The notes under the pieces: generated by a model | Seen by the model: only the letters and a program-made list of their open reading frames with translations | Told to the model about the DNA's origin: nothing | Database searches by the model: none | NCBI RefSeq assembly: GCF_014204895.1 | Contig: NZ_JACHMF010000001.1 | Location: 4,774,001 to 4,838,000, forward strand | Length of the DNA stretch: 64,000 bases | Source: Paractinoplanes abujensis | GTDB taxonomy: Bacteria > Actinomycetota > Actinomycetes > Mycobacteriales > Micromonosporaceae | Reading direction: 5' to 3' | Part shown: one piece after another, positions 1 to 9,605 of the stretch | Layout of the letters: each line of letters starts with the position of its first letter | Position numbering within the stretch: position 1 is the stretch's first letter | Program-made: the position numbers and the translations under genes

Positions 1-716
1 GCGGCCGGCCCGCAGCGCCCGAGGTGCTGGCGGCCGGGCGCCGGGCTCACGGCGAAGGCGCCACCGTGGCCGGCCTCTGCCTGGGCGCGTTCGTGCTGGG
101 CGGGGCCGGGCTGCTGGGCGGCCGCCGCGCCATCACGCACTGGGCACGGCTCCGCGAACTCACCGAGAGCTTCCCGGCCGTCGAGGTGCAGCGCGACGCG
201 CTCTTCGTCGACGAGGGCCGCATCGTGACCAGCGCCGGCAGCGCCGCCGGGATCGACGCCTGCCTGCATCTGCTGCGCCGCGAGCACGGCCCGGCGGTCG
301 CCAACGCCACCGCGCGGTCCCTGGTCGTGGCCCCGCAACGCCGGGCGGCCAGGCCCAGTTCGTCGAGCAGCCGGTGCCGCCGCTCGACGCGGGCGACACG
401 GTGACGGCCGCGATGCGCTTCGCCCTGGAGCATCTCGACGATCAGGGCCTCGACGCGACCGGCCGGCCGCGGTGGCGAGCCTGAGCCGACGCGGCTTCGA
501 CCGCCGTTTCCGGGCGACGGCGGGTTGTTCGCCGCTGCAGTGGCTGCTGCACCAACGCGTGCTGCGGGCCCAGCCCATTGAGACGACCACCGCCCGGCCC
601 GTCGACACGGTGGCCCGGCCTGCGGTTTCCGCGACGGCGTGGCCCTGCGTCCGCATTTGCGCCGCCTGGTCGGGGTGCCGCCGCAGACCTGTCGGGCGAG
701 TTTCCCGGCCGCGTGA
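1..716 (+). pseudogene. GlxA/AraC-family regulator, frameshifted remnant (5' end outside window)
   Basis: Read piecewise in three frames, this stretch gives the back half of a GlxA-type regulator. First comes the end of the DJ-1/PfpI-like domain (GLCLGAFVLGGAGLL, then LTSAG-like VTSAGSAAGIDACLHLLRR). Then comes the linker (QFVEQPVPPLDAGDTV), and finally an AraC DNA-binding domain (SRRGFDRRFRATAGCSPLQW, DTVAR, FRDGVALRPHLRRLVG). The frame changes near 341-344, again at about 455-485 where part of the first helix-turn-helix is missing, and again near 615. The final frame stops at the TGA at 714-716. Intact family members are one continuous protein of about 320 residues, so this copy should be non-functional. 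Sequencing error could explain one shift but hardly three plus a deletion. Confidence 0.8.
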
Positions 717-734
717 GTGGATAAGGTGCTGATC

Positions 735-1430
735 ATGGGTGTTGTCGCCGAACTCGTCCTCGTCCGGCACGGGCAGAGCCTGGCCAACGTCGCTTTCCCC
801 GCCGCCGACGCGGAGGGCCTGCTCGAGGCCGAGATCAGCGGCCGTGACGCCGAGGTTCCGCTGACCGAGTTCGGCGAGAGACAGGCCCGCGCGCTCGGCG
901 AGTGGATCGGCGCCCGCCCCGCCGACGAACTGCCCCAGGTCGTGATCACCTCGCCGTATCTGCGGGCCCGGGAGACGTGGCGGCTGGCCGCCGAGGCCTC
1001 CGGCATCGACCTGCCGGAACCGTCCACCGACGACCGGCTGGTCGACCGGCTGCTGGGCGACCTCGAAATGCTCACCCGGGCCGCCGTCGCCCAGCGCTAC
1101 CCGGGCGAGGCCCAGCGCCGCGCCGACGCCGGCGAGCACCACTACACCCCGCCCGGCGGGGAGTCGTTCGCCGACATCGAGGTGCGGCTGGGCGCCTTCC
1201 TCGACGACCTGCACCGCGAGCACGCCGGTGAGCGGGTCATCGTGGTCGCCCACGACGCGGTGGTCCTCATGACGCGCGCCGTGGTCGAGGGCTTGACCTG
1301 GGAGCAGGTGCTGGCCGCGGAACGCGAGGCGGGCAACGTCCGCAACGCCTCCCTGAGCCGCTTCGTCGCCGTCGGCGACCACCTGGAGCTTGCTTACTAC
1401 AACGTGGTCGATCACCTGCCGACCGACTAG
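735..1430 (+). CDS. Histidine phosphatase family protein
   Basis: The product is a 232-residue member of the phosphoglycerate-mutase/histidine-phosphatase superfamily. The N-terminus carries the phospho-acceptor motif (LVLVRHGQSLAN), and the second catalytic histidine is in VIVVAHDAVVLM near residue 175. An acid residue suitable as proton donor lies in the region after LVDRLLGDLEML. I chose the ATG at 735 because AAGGTG sits about eight bases upstream and the core strand starts directly; a GTG at 717 would add six residues. The substrate cannot be told from sequence; family members hydrolyse phosphosugars, nucleotides or phosphoproteins. The stop codon overlaps the stop of the convergent downstream gene by four bases. 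Confidence 0.85.
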   Translation: MGVVAELVLVRHGQSLANVAFPAADAEGLLEAEISGRDAEVPLTEFGERQARALGEWIGARPADELPQVVITSPYLRARETWRLAAEASGIDLPEPSTDDRLVDRLLGDLEMLTRAAVAQRYPGEAQRRADAGEHHYTPPGGESFADIEVRLGAFLDDLHREHAGERVIVVAHDAVVLMTRAVVEGLTWEQVLAAEREAGNVRNASLSRFVAVGDHLELAYYNVVDHLPTD

Positions 1431-2170
1431 AAGGCGCTGGCCCACGCACGCAACTGGGTCAGTACCTCCCGGTCGCCGTCGACGTGCAGGTCGTCGAAAG
1501 GCACTCGGCCGTAGAGCGCCAGCACGAGATCGCTGGCCGGCCCGCGCACGGTGGTCACCGGGTCGCCGGCGGCGGCCGGGTCGAGCTGCACGCCCGCGGG
1601 CGTCAGATCGGCAACACTCGTCGGCCCGTCCACGGCGTCGAACGCGACCCGGGCCGGGCGATGCGGCCACGGCCCCAACGACCCCAAGCCGACCTGCAGG
1701 AATTCGGCCACCCCGTCGACCGCGACCGGGGCCGGCAGCGGCTCGGGCCGGCCGATCGTCTCCTGCGCGTCGCGGGCGTGCACCGCGGCCTCCTGCACCT
1801 GGTGACGAGCGACGGCGCCCACGGTCAGCGGCGACGACGACGCACCCCACCAGGCCCACGCCGGCGTCTCGGCCGTTGCCGAGCGCAGGGCTTCGAGCAG
1901 CATCGACGTCGACTCGGCGGACCACTGGAGCAGGTCACCGCGCGGCTCCTGGTCGCCGACCGCCTCCTGGGGCGGCCGCCCGGTGGGATCGGCCGCCTTC
2001 ACCACCGCGGCCCAGAACCGCTGGACCGCGCCCAGATGGGCCACCAGATCGCGCAGATCCCACTCGGGGCAGCCGGGCACCCGGGCGTCGGAAACAGCAG
2101 CGGCGGCGACTGCGTCACGCAGCGCCGCCGACCGCTCGTCGATCAGGGTGAGGGCGTGGTCAAAGTCCAT
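1427..2170 (-). CDS. Maleylpyruvate isomerase family mycothiol-dependent enzyme
   Basis: The 247-residue protein begins with a DinB/MDMPI-like four-helix domain (MDFDHALTLIDERSAALRD, PGCPEWDLRDLVAHLGAVQRFW) that holds the conserved metal-ligand histidine of LVAHL. A C-terminal MDMPI domain follows (SDLVLALYGRVPFDDLHVDGD). The family includes mycothiol-dependent isomerases and S-transferases of actinobacteria; the substrate of this copy is unknown. It lies 32 bases downstream of the last suf gene on the same strand, so read-through transcription is possible, but nothing else links it to Fe-S assembly. A second, differently organised family member lies at 38911-39612. Confidence 0.8.
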   Translation of the reverse strand: MDFDHALTLIDERSAALRDAVAAAAVSDARVPGCPEWDLRDLVAHLGAVQRFWAAVVKAADPTGRPPQEAVGDQEPRGDLLQWSAESTSMLLEALRSATAETPAWAWWGASSSPLTVGAVARHQVQEAAVHARDAQETIGRPEPLPAPVAVDGVAEFLQVGLGSLGPWPHRPARVAFDAVDGPTSVADLTPAGVQLDPAAAGDPVTTVRGPASDLVLALYGRVPFDDLHVDGDREVLTQLRAWASAF

Positions 2171-2202
2171 GCCCTGTTTCTAGCAAGAGGGTCCGACAGA
2201 AA

Positions 2203-2547
2203 TCAGACGTTGAAGCCGAGGGCGCGCAACTGCTCGCGGCCGTCGTCGGTGATCTTGTCGGGGCCCCACGGCGGCAGCCACACCCAGTTGATGCGGAAGT
2301 CGGCGACCAGGCCGCCGCCCGGGCCCTTGGTCAGCGCCGTGCGCGTCTGGTCCTCGATGACGTCGGTCAGCGGGCACGCCGCCGAGGTGAGCGTCATGTC
2401 GAGGGTGGCGATGTTGTCGTCGTCGACGTGGGTGCCGTAGACGAGACCGAGGTCGACGACGTTGATCCCGAGCTCGGGGTCGACGACGTCCTTCATCGCC
2501 TCTTCGATGTCGTCGATGGACGCCTTGGAAACGGCGGAGTCGGTCAT
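2203..2547 (-). CDS. sufT: SufT-like metal-sulphur cluster assembly factor (DUF59/PaaD family)
   Basis: This 114-residue DUF59 protein has the typical core DVVDPELGINVVDLGLVYG, and a cysteine in the family's conserved TSAACPLTD loop. DUF59 proteins act late in Fe-S cluster maturation or delivery to target proteins. The ATG at 2547 is chosen because it overlaps the sufU stop as ATGA, implying translational coupling; this excludes the longer upstream reading. It is the last gene of the suf operon, which fits an accessory maturation role. The C-terminus (WLPPWGPDKITDDGREQLRALG) matches actinobacterial homologues as I know them. Confidence 0.88.
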   Translation of the reverse strand: MTDSAVSKASIDDIEEAMKDVVDPELGINVVDLGLVYGTHVDDDNIATLDMTLTSAACPLTDVIEDQTRTALTKGPGGGLVADFRINWVWLPPWGPDKITDDGREQLRALGFNV

Positions 2548-3005
2548 GCTTTCACCTCTGCTGAAGAAACATCGACACCGGCACGAGCGGCCGCGTCCTT
2601 GAACGCCATCCACGGCAGCAGCGCGCACTTCACCCGGGCCGGGAACTTGGCCACCCCGGCGAACGCGATCGCGTCGCCGAGCACGTCCTCGTCCGGTTCG
2701 ACCTGGCCACGCCCCTGCATCAGCGCCACGAACGCGTCGTGAATTCCCGCCGCTTCGGCCGCCGTACGACCTTGGAGCAGCTCATGGAGCACGGACGCGG
2801 ACGCCTGACTGATCGAGCAGCCCAGCCCGTCGTACGAGATGTCCGAGAACTCCGCGGAGGAAGCGGACACCCGGACCGTGATCTCGTCGCCGCACGTCGG
2901 GTTGACGTGGTGCGCCTCACCGTTGAACGGATCCCGCAGTCCACGCCCGTGCGGGTGCTTGTAGTGGTCCAGGATGATCTCCTGGTACAGACCGTCGAGC
3001 ATCAT
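2544..3005 (-). CDS. sufU: SufU, zinc-dependent sulphur acceptor / Fe-S scaffold-like protein
   Basis: The 153-residue SufU/IscU-family protein has three conserved cysteines: Cys38 (NPTCGDEI), Cys63 (GLGCSISQAS) and Cys127 (RVKCALLPW). With an Asp, these bind the zinc that lets SufU accept persulphide from SufS. Insertions relative to IscU (VEPDEDVLGDAIAFAGV) match the SufU branch. The ATG at 3005 overlaps the sufS stop as ATGA, and the gene's own stop overlaps sufT the same way. The role is sulphur transfer from SufS towards the SufBCD scaffold in the cytoplasm. Confidence 0.93.
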   Translation of the reverse strand: MMLDGLYQEIILDHYKHPHGRGLRDPFNGEAHHVNPTCGDEITVRVSASSAEFSDISYDGLGCSISQASASVLHELLQGRTAAEAAGIHDAFVALMQGRGQVEPDEDVLGDAIAFAGVAKFPARVKCALLPWMAFKDAAARAGVDVSSAEVKA

Positions 3006-4231
3006 CCGAACACCTTCCGGACCTGGTCGAGGCCGCGGGCGAGGGAGTCGATCTCGTCCGTGGTCGTGTAGAGGTAGAACGACGCCCGCGTCATCGCCGG
3101 GACCCCGAAGCGGACACAGGTCGGCTTGGCGCAGTGATGCCCGACCCGGACCTCGACCCCGAGCGCGTCGAGGATCTGGCCCACGTCGTGCGGGTGCACC
3201 CCGTCGACCTCGAACGAGAGCGTGCCGCCGCGTCCTTCCGGCGTGGCCGGCCCGAAGATGCGCACTCCGGGCACGTCCGCCAGTGTCTTGAGGGCGTACG
3301 CGGTGATCTCCTGCTCGTGCCGGTGGACGGCCTCCATGCCCAGCGCGTTCAGGTAGTCGACGGCCGCACCGAGACCGACCGCCTCGGCGATCGGCGGTGT
3401 GCCCGCCTCGAACCGGGCCGGCGGCAGGGCGTACGTGGTGCCGCTCATCGTGACTGTTTCGATCATCGAGCCGCCGGCCAGGAACGGCGGCATGGCGGCC
3501 AGCAGGTCGTACCGGCCCCAGAGCACGCCGATGCCGGTCGGGCCGAGCATCTTGTGACCGGTGAACGCGATGAAGTCGGCCCCGAGCGCCTGCACGTCGA
3601 CCGGCAGGTGCGGCACCGACTGCGAGCAGTCCAGCAGCACCAGCGCGCCGGCCTCGCGGGCCCGCGCCACGATCGGCTCCACGTCGTTGATCGTGCCCAG
3701 CACGTTCGACATGTGCACAACCGAGACGATCTTGGTGCGCTCGTTGATCAGCTCGCCGGCGGACGACAGGTCGAGACGCCCCTCGTCGGTCACCGAGAAC
3801 CAGCGCAGCGTGGCGCCCGTCCGCTCGCAGAGCAGCTGCCACGGAACGATGTTCGAGTGATGCTCCATCTCGGAGATCACGATCTCGTCGCCCGGCTTCA
3901 GCGCCAGGTGCTGCCCGAGCGAGTGCGCGACCAGGTTGATCGCCTCGGTCGAGTTCTTCGTGAAGACGATCTCGTCGGGGGTCGCCGCGCCGATGAAGGC
4001 CGCGACCTTGCCCCGGGCCTCCTCGTACGCCGACGTGGCCTCGGTGCCGAGCGTGTGCACCGAGCGGGACACGTTGCCGTTGTGCCGCTCGTTGTGCAGA
4101 CGCATGGCCTCGATCACCTGCGCCGGTTTCTGCGAGGTGTTCGCGCTGTCCAGATAAACCAGCGGGTGGCCGTTGACCTCCCGCGAGAGGATCGGGAAGT
4201 CGGCTCGGACCCGGGCCACGTCGAACGTCAT
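3002..4231 (-). CDS. sufS: SufS cysteine desulphurase
   Basis: The product is a 409-residue type II cysteine desulphurase, a PLP enzyme that removes sulphur from cysteine and holds it as a persulphide. The PLP lysine lies in FIAFTGHKMLGPTG and the catalytic cysteine in VRVGHHCAKPTC. The substrate-binding segment SEMEHHSNIVPWQL is typical. The ATG at 4231 gives the family start MTFDVARVRADFPIL and follows the sufC stop by 16 bases with GGAGGG in the gap. It sits between sufC and its partner sufU, as expected for sulphur relay. Confidence 0.95.
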   Translation of the reverse strand: MTFDVARVRADFPILSREVNGHPLVYLDSANTSQKPAQVIEAMRLHNERHNGNVSRSVHTLGTEATSAYEEARGKVAAFIGAATPDEIVFTKNSTEAINLVAHSLGQHLALKPGDEIVISEMEHHSNIVPWQLLCERTGATLRWFSVTDEGRLDLSSAGELINERTKIVSVVHMSNVLGTINDVEPIVARAREAGALVLLDCSQSVPHLPVDVQALGADFIAFTGHKMLGPTGIGVLWGRYDLLAAMPPFLAGGSMIETVTMSGTTYALPPARFEAGTPPIAEAVGLGAAVDYLNALGMEAVHRHEQEITAYALKTLADVPGVRIFGPATPEGRGGTLSFEVDGVHPHDVGQILDALGVEVRVGHHCAKPTCVRFGVPAMTRASFYLYTTTDEIDSLARGLDQVRKVFG

Positions 4232-4247
4232 TGTCCTGAACCCTCCG

Positions 4248-5005
<758 letters not shown>

Positions 5006-5009
<4 letters not shown>

Positions 5010-5338
5010 GGGTTTACTCCATTACTCGGGGTCGTCGAAACATAGATGTCGCCGTCGCGGATCTCGACGGGGAAGGTCGCCACCGGGGAGAACGCGGGCG
5101 GGCCGCTCGGTTCGCCGGTGCGCAGGTCGAACCGGGAGCCGTGCAGCCAGCACTCGAGCAGGCAGCCTTCGATCTCGCCCTCCGAGAGCGGGACCGCGGC
5201 GTGGGAGCACTCATCCCGTACGGCGTAGAAGTTGTCGTCGTCGGCGTGGACCACCGCGATGTCGACACCGTCGAGCTCGACCGAGATCGCCGTGCCCTTG
5301 GCGACATCGGTGGCCGCGCCGACCAGCTCGAAGCTCAC
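5006..5338 (-). CDS. Rieske-type ferredoxin inserted in the suf operon
   Basis: The 110-residue protein is a soluble Rieske [2Fe-2S] ferredoxin resembling ferredoxin subunits of non-haem dioxygenases. Ligands are Cys44 and His46 (ECSHAAVPLSEG) and Cys63 and His66 (ECWLHGSRFD). There is no signal peptide. Both ends overlap neighbours by four bases (sufD upstream, sufC downstream), so it is fully embedded in the operon. It may supply electrons to assembly or be an intrinsic client; that is inference. A similar small Rieske gene between sufD and sufC is, to my knowledge, common in actinobacteria. Confidence 0.9.
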
Positions 5339-6465
5339 GACGCCGACTCCGCCAGCCGCTTCTCGATGGTCGCGCCCAGCCGCTCGCGCAGCTCCTCGAC
5401 GGGGATCTTGTTGATCAGCTCGGCGAAGAACCCGCGGACCACCAGCTTGCGCGCCTCGGCCTCGGGGATGCCCCGTGCCATCAGGTAGAACAGCTGCTCC
5501 TCGTCGAAGCGGCCGGTCGCGCTGGCGTGCCCGGCGCCGACGATCTCACCGGTCTCGATCTCGAGGTTGGGCACCGAGTGGGCCACCGCCCCGTCGGTCA
5601 GGACCAGGTTGCGATTGATCTCGTACGTCTCCGTGCCCGTGGCCGAGGCCCGGATCAGCACGTCGCCGACCCAGACGGTCTGCGCGGACGCACCCTGCAG
5701 GGCGCCCCGGTAACCGACGTAGCTGCGGCAGTCCGGCACCGAGTGGTCGACCAGCTGGCGGTGCTCGAAGTGCTGGCCGGCGTCGGCGAAGTACAGGCCC
5801 CACAGCTCGGCGTCGCCGCCCCGGCCGGTGTATTCGACGCTGGTGAACTGGCGGACCAGGTCGCCGCCCAGCGCCACCTGCACGTGGCTGGCCCGGGCGT
5901 CGCGGCCCAGACGGATCTTGACGTGCTGCGCCTGCACCGCGCCGGCGTCCCAGTCGGCGACCGTCACGAAGGTGAGCTGGGCGCTGTCGCCCACCACGAC
6001 CTCGATGTTGTCGGCCAGGGTGGCCGTGCCGGTCTGCTCGAGCACGAGCGTGACCTTGGCGAAAGCGCCGACCCGGACGACCGTACGGGCCGCGGCGGCC
6101 TCGCCGCCCTTGCCGACCAGGCGGATCACCACGGCCTGCTCGGGCTCGCTCTCGGGCTTGACCTCGATCAGCGTCACACCGCCGGCCGAACCGAACGCCA
6201 GGGCGCTGATCCGGTCGAACGGCGTGAGCACCGGCTCGGCCGTCGCCCCGCTGATCACGCTGACGCCGGCGGGCAGCTCCCCCGTCTCGAGCTGCGGCGC
6301 GGTGCCGGTCACCGACGTGGCGGTGATCAGCTCGCGCAGCCGCTTGATCGGAGTGAAACGCCAGTCCTCCTCCAGGCCGGTGACGGCCGGGAACTCGGTG
6401 ACGTCGAACGACCGCAGCACCTGCGACTTGGTGCTGGGCGGGGCAATCGTTGTTTCCGTGGTCAT
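5335..6465 (-). CDS. sufD: SufD scaffold subunit
   Basis: The 376-residue protein shows the SufB/SufD beta-helix core and the conserved C-terminal block (ATGRFDEEQLFYLMARGIPEAEARKLVVRGFF), with the SufD-type histidine absent or shifted as in other short SufD proteins. The N-terminus (DWRFTPIKRLREL) fits SufD rather than SufB. It forms the SufB-SufC2-SufD complex on which clusters are built. The ATG at 6465 starts four bases after the sufB stop, and the stop overlaps the Rieske start. Confidence 0.92.
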   Translation of the reverse strand: MTTETTIAPPSTKSQVLRSFDVTEFPAVTGLEEDWRFTPIKRLRELITATSVTGTAPQLETGELPAGVSVISGATAEPVLTPFDRISALAFGSAGGVTLIEVKPESEPEQAVVIRLVGKGGEAAAARTVVRVGAFAKVTLVLEQTGTATLADNIEVVVGDSAQLTFVTVADWDAGAVQAQHVKIRLGRDARASHVQVALGGDLVRQFTSVEYTGRGGDAELWGLYFADAGQHFEHRQLVDHSVPDCRSYVGYRGALQGASAQTVWVGDVLIRASATGTETYEINRNLVLTDGAVAHSVPNLEIETGEIVGAGHASATGRFDEEQLFYLMARGIPEAEARKLVVRGFFAELINKIPVEELRERLGATIEKRLAESAS

Positions 6466-6469
6466 GGTT

Positions 6470-7891
6470 TTAGCCGACCGCGCCTTCCATCTGGAGCTCG
6501 ATAAGACGGTTCAACTCGAGGGCGTACTCCATCGGCAGCTCCTTGGCGATCGGCTCGATGAAGCCGCGCACGATCATCGCCATCGCCTCGTCCTCGGTCA
6601 GGCCGCGGCTCATCAGGTAGAAGAGCTGGTCGTCGCTGACCTTGGAGACGGTCGCCTCGTGCCCCATCGCCACGTCGTCCTCGCGGATGTCGACGTAAGG
6701 GTAGGTGTCCGAGCGGCTGATGGTGTCGACCAGGAGTGCGTCGCACTTGACCGTGCTCTTGGAGGACTCCGAGCCCTCCAGCACCTGCACGAGACCCCGG
6801 TACGACGTGCGGCCACCGCCCCGGGCGATCGACTTCGACACGATCGTCGACGACGTGTGCGGCGCGGCGTGCACCATCTTGGCGCCCGAGTCCTGGTGCT
6901 GACCCTGGCCGGCCATGGCGATCGAGAGCACCTCGCCCTTGGCGTGCGGGCCGGTCATGTAGACGGCCGGGTACTTCATCGTCACCTTGGAGCCGATGTT
7001 GCCGTCGACCCACTCCATGGTCGCGCCCTCCTCGCAGGTGGCGCGCTTGGTGACCAGGTTGTAGACGTTGTTCGACCAGTTCTGGATGGTCGTGTAACGC
7101 ACCCGGGCGTTCTTCTTGACGACGATCTCGACGACCGCCGAGTGCAGCGAGTCGGACGAGTAGATCGGCGCGGTGCAGCCCTCGACGTAGTGCACGTACG
7201 AGCCCTCGTCGGCGATGATCAGCGTCCGCTCGAACTGGCCCATGTTCTCGGTGTTGATCCGGAAGTAGGCCTGCAGCGGGATGTCGACGTGCACGCCCTT
7301 CGGCACGTAGATGAACGAGCCACCCGACCACACCGAGGTGTTGAGCGCGGCGAACTTGTTGTCGCCGACCGGGATCACGGTGCCGAAGTACTCCTGGAAG
7401 ATCTCCGGGTGCTCCTTGAGCGCCGTGTCGGTGTCGAGGAAGAGGACACCCTGCTCCTCGAGGTCCTCGCGGATCGCGTGGTAGACGACCTCGGACTCGT
7501 ACTGCGCGGCGACACCGGCCACGAGGCGCTGCTTCTCGGCCTCGGGGATGCCCAGCTTGTCGTACGTCGCCTTGATGTCCTCCGGCAGCTCTTCCCAGCT
7601 GGCGGCCTGCTTCTCGGTCGAACGCACGAAGTACTTGATGTTCTGGAAGTCGATCCCGGTGAGGTCGGCGCCCCACGACGGCATCGGCTTGCGGTCGAAC
7701 AGCCGCAGGCCCTTGAGCCGGAGGTTGAGCATCCACTCGGGCTCGTTCTTCTTCGCGGAGATGTCACGCACCACGGCCTCGGACAGACCGCGCTGAGCCG
7801 CGGCGCCCGCGACGTCGGCGTCGGCCCAGCCGTACTCGTACTTGCCCAGGGCGGCGAGGTGCTCTTCCTGAGTAGCGATCTGGTCGGTCAT
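6470..7891 (-). CDS. sufB: SufB scaffold subunit
   Basis: This is a 473-residue SufB. Diagnostic blocks are [36 protein letters not shown], a cysteine in [20 protein letters not shown], and the C-terminal [22 protein letters not shown]. The ATG at 7891 is preceded by AAGGACAG and overlaps the sufR stop as ATGA, so the longer in-frame start further upstream is rejected. Length matches the family. It is the core cluster-building subunit of the cytoplasmic SUF machine. Confidence 0.95.
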   Translation of the reverse strand: MTDQIATQEEHLAALGKYEYGWADADVAGAAAQRGLSEAVVRDISAKKNEPEWMLNLRLKGLRLFDRKPMPSWGADLTGIDFQNIKYFVRSTEKQAASWEELPEDIKATYDKLGIPEAEKQRLVAGVAAQYESEVVYHAIREDLEEQGVLFLDTDTALKEHPEIFQEYFGTVIPVGDNKFAALNTSVWSGGSFIYVPKGVHVDIPLQAYFRINTENMGQFERTLIIADEGSYVHYVEGCTAPIYSSDSLHSAVVEIVVKKNARVRYTTIQNWSNNVYNLVTKRATCEEGATMEWVDGNIGSKVTMKYPAVYMTGPHAKGEVLSIAMAGQGQHQDSGAKMVHAAPHTSSTIVSKSIARGGGRTSYRGLVQVLEGSESSKSTVKCDALLVDTISRSDTYPYVDIREDDVAMGHEATVSKVSDDQLFYLMSRGLTEDEAMAMIVRGFIEPIAKELPMEYALELNRLIELQMEGAVG

Positions 7892-8592
7892 GTATCTGTC
7901 CTTACCCGTGGGATAGACGGAATGTGCGTGGTGCACACCCCGTCACCGTGCGCAATCGTGGCGAGACGCTGGACGTGCGTGCCGATGAGCCTGGAGATGA
8001 CCTCGGTCTCGGCGTCACAAAGCTGAGGGAACTCGGCGGCCACGTGGGCCACCGGGCAGTGATGCTGGCACAGCTGCCCGCCGGTCGCGATCGTCGACGC
8101 GTTGGCAGCGTAGCCCTCGGCGGTCAGCGCCTCGGCGAGAGCCTCCGCCCTGGCCAGAGGGTCGGCGCCGGCCTCCTCGAGCGCGGCCCGGCACCGCTCT
8201 TCCAGCGCCACCACCTGCGACGACGCGAAGGCCGTGACCCCCTCGGGGCCGTGGTGCTGGGCGATCCAGCGCAGGGCGGCGGTGGCGATGCCGTCGTAGA
8301 AGTGCGGGAACGACTCGCGGGCGGCGGCGGTCAGCACGAACGTCTTGGCCGGGCGGCCGCGACCGCGGGGGCCGGCCTTTCGCACCTCACGCGCCTCCAC
8401 CAGGCTTTCGGCCAGCATCGCGTCGAGATGTTTGCGGATGGCCGCCGGGCTCAGGCCGAGACAGGCGCCGAGCTCGGCCGCGGTGGCCGAGCCCCGCTCC
8501 AGCAGCAGCTGGGCGACCCGGTCACGGGTGCGCCCGTCCGTCGCGCTGGCAGACGCCACCGCTCCGGTCCGGATCAACACCTCGTTTTTCAC
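7888..8592 (-). CDS. sufR: SufR-type Fe-S sensing transcriptional regulator of the suf operon
   Basis: The 234-residue DeoR/ArsR-like regulator has an N-terminal winged helix ([36 protein letters not shown]) and a basic wing ([14 protein letters not shown]). A C-terminal cysteine cluster follows, with CX3C, twelve residues, then another Cys ([20 protein letters not shown]). This is the arrangement used by SufR proteins to hold a [4Fe-4S] cluster and repress suf when clusters are plentiful. It heads the operon and overlaps sufB by four bases, so autoregulation is likely. The start is uncertain: GTG at 8592 gives [12 protein letters not shown], while an ATG at 8649 would add 19 residues reaching nearly to ctaA. 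Confidence 0.88.
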   Translation of the reverse strand: MKNEVLIRTGAVASASATDGRTRDRVAQLLLERGSATAAELGACLGLSPAAIRKHLDAMLAESLVEAREVRKAGPRGRGRPAKTFVLTAAARESFPHFYDGIATAALRWIAQHHGPEGVTAFASSQVVALEERCRAALEEAGADPLARAEALAEALTAEGYAANASTIATGGQLCQHHCPVAHVAAEFPQLCDAETEVISRLIGTHVQRLATIAHGDGVCTTHIPSIPRVRTDT

Positions 8593-8672
8593 TACGGCAA
8601 CGTTACGTATTTCGGCGGGAGCCTGCAAACCGACCCCCCGGTGATCCATGCCACCGAGACGGCCTGCGTACG
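8593..8672. promoter_or_regulatory. Divergent sufR / ctaA promoter region
   Basis: This 80-base spacer must hold the promoters of the suf operon (minus strand) and ctaA (plus strand). It contains the AT-richer patch AACGTTACGTATTTC around 8600-8614, with the palindromes AACGTT and TACGTA. That patch is the best place for a SufR operator, although I cannot match it to a published SufR box. Confidence 0.4.
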
Positions 8673-9605
8673 ATGACCGGGGTGAGGTTCTTGCCGCTGC
8701 GCCCCCTGGCCCTGGCGTCCCTGGTCGCCAACATCGCGCTGATCGTCACCGGTGCGGCGGTCCGGCTCACCGGCTCCGGCCTCGGCTGCCCGACGTGGCC
8801 CCGGTGCACCGACGAGTCGTACACGACGACCGCCGAGATGGGCGTGCACGGCGTCATCGAATTCGGCAACCGGCTCCTCACCTTCGCGCTCGGCATCATC
8901 GCCGTCGCTTGTGTGCTGGCCGCGCTGCTGGAACGCCCCCGCCGCCGCTCCCGGGTCATGCTCAGCGTGGCGGTGCTGCTCTACATCCCGTTGCAGGCGG
9001 TCATCGGCGGCATCACGGTGCTGACCAACCTCAACCCGTGGGTCGTCGGCCTGCACTTCCTCGTCTCCATCGTGATCATCGCTTTCGCGTACGCGTTGTG
9101 GCGGCGCGCCGGTGAGGGCGACGGCCCGCCCGTCCGCCTGGTGCCGGCTCCCCTGCGCCACCTGGCGTGGATCCTGACCGGCGTGTCGGCCGCGGTGATC
9201 GCCCTCGGCGTGGTCGTGACCGGCAGCGGCCCCCACGCCGGCGACCTCGACGCCAAGCGCAACGGGCTCGACCCCGCCACGGTCTCCCAGGCCCACGCCG
9301 ACGTGGTGTTCCTGCTGGTCGGCCTCACCGTCGCCATGATCTTCGCGCTGCGGGCGGTCAAGGCTCCCGCCCGGGCGGCGATCGTCCTGCTGGCCGTCGA
9401 ACTGGCCCAGGGCCTGATCGGCTTCGTGCAGTACTTCACCCACCTGCCGGTCCTGCTGGTCGGCGCCCACATGCTCGGCTCCGCCCTGGTCTGGACGTCC
9501 ACCCTGGCCGTGCTGTGGTCGTTGCGGGCCCGCCCGCTGGAGCCCGCCGAGCCGGCCGTGGTCTCCCCCGTCACCGCGAAAGAGCCGGTCCCCGCACCGC
9601 GCTGA
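8673..9605 (+). CDS. ctaA: Heme A synthase (CtaA/COX15)
   Basis: This is a 310-residue membrane protein with about eight transmembrane helices, in the two four-helix repeats typical of COX15/CtaA. Haem-ligand histidines occur in VHGVIEFGNR, GLHFLVS, QAHADVVF and VGAHMLG. The extracytoplasmic cysteine pair is in GLGCPTWPRC. It oxidises the C8 methyl of haem O to the formyl group of haem A for cytochrome aa3 oxidase. ctaB, the preceding step, lies at 12020-12991. Start ATG at 8673; it is transcribed away from sufR. Confidence 0.93.
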   Translation: MTGVRFLPLRPLALASLVANIALIVTGAAVRLTGSGLGCPTWPRCTDESYTTTAEMGVHGVIEFGNRLLTFALGIIAVACVLAALLERPRRRSRVMLSVAVLLYIPLQAVIGGITVLTNLNPWVVGLHFLVSIVIIAFAYALWRRAGEGDGPPVRLVPAPLRHLAWILTGVSAAVIALGVVVTGSGPHAGDLDAKRNGLDPATVSQAHADVVFLLVGLTVAMIFALRAVKAPARAAIVLLAVELAQGLIGFVQYFTHLPVLLVGAHMLGSALVWTSTLAVLWSLRARPLEPAEPAVVSPVTAKEPVPAPR

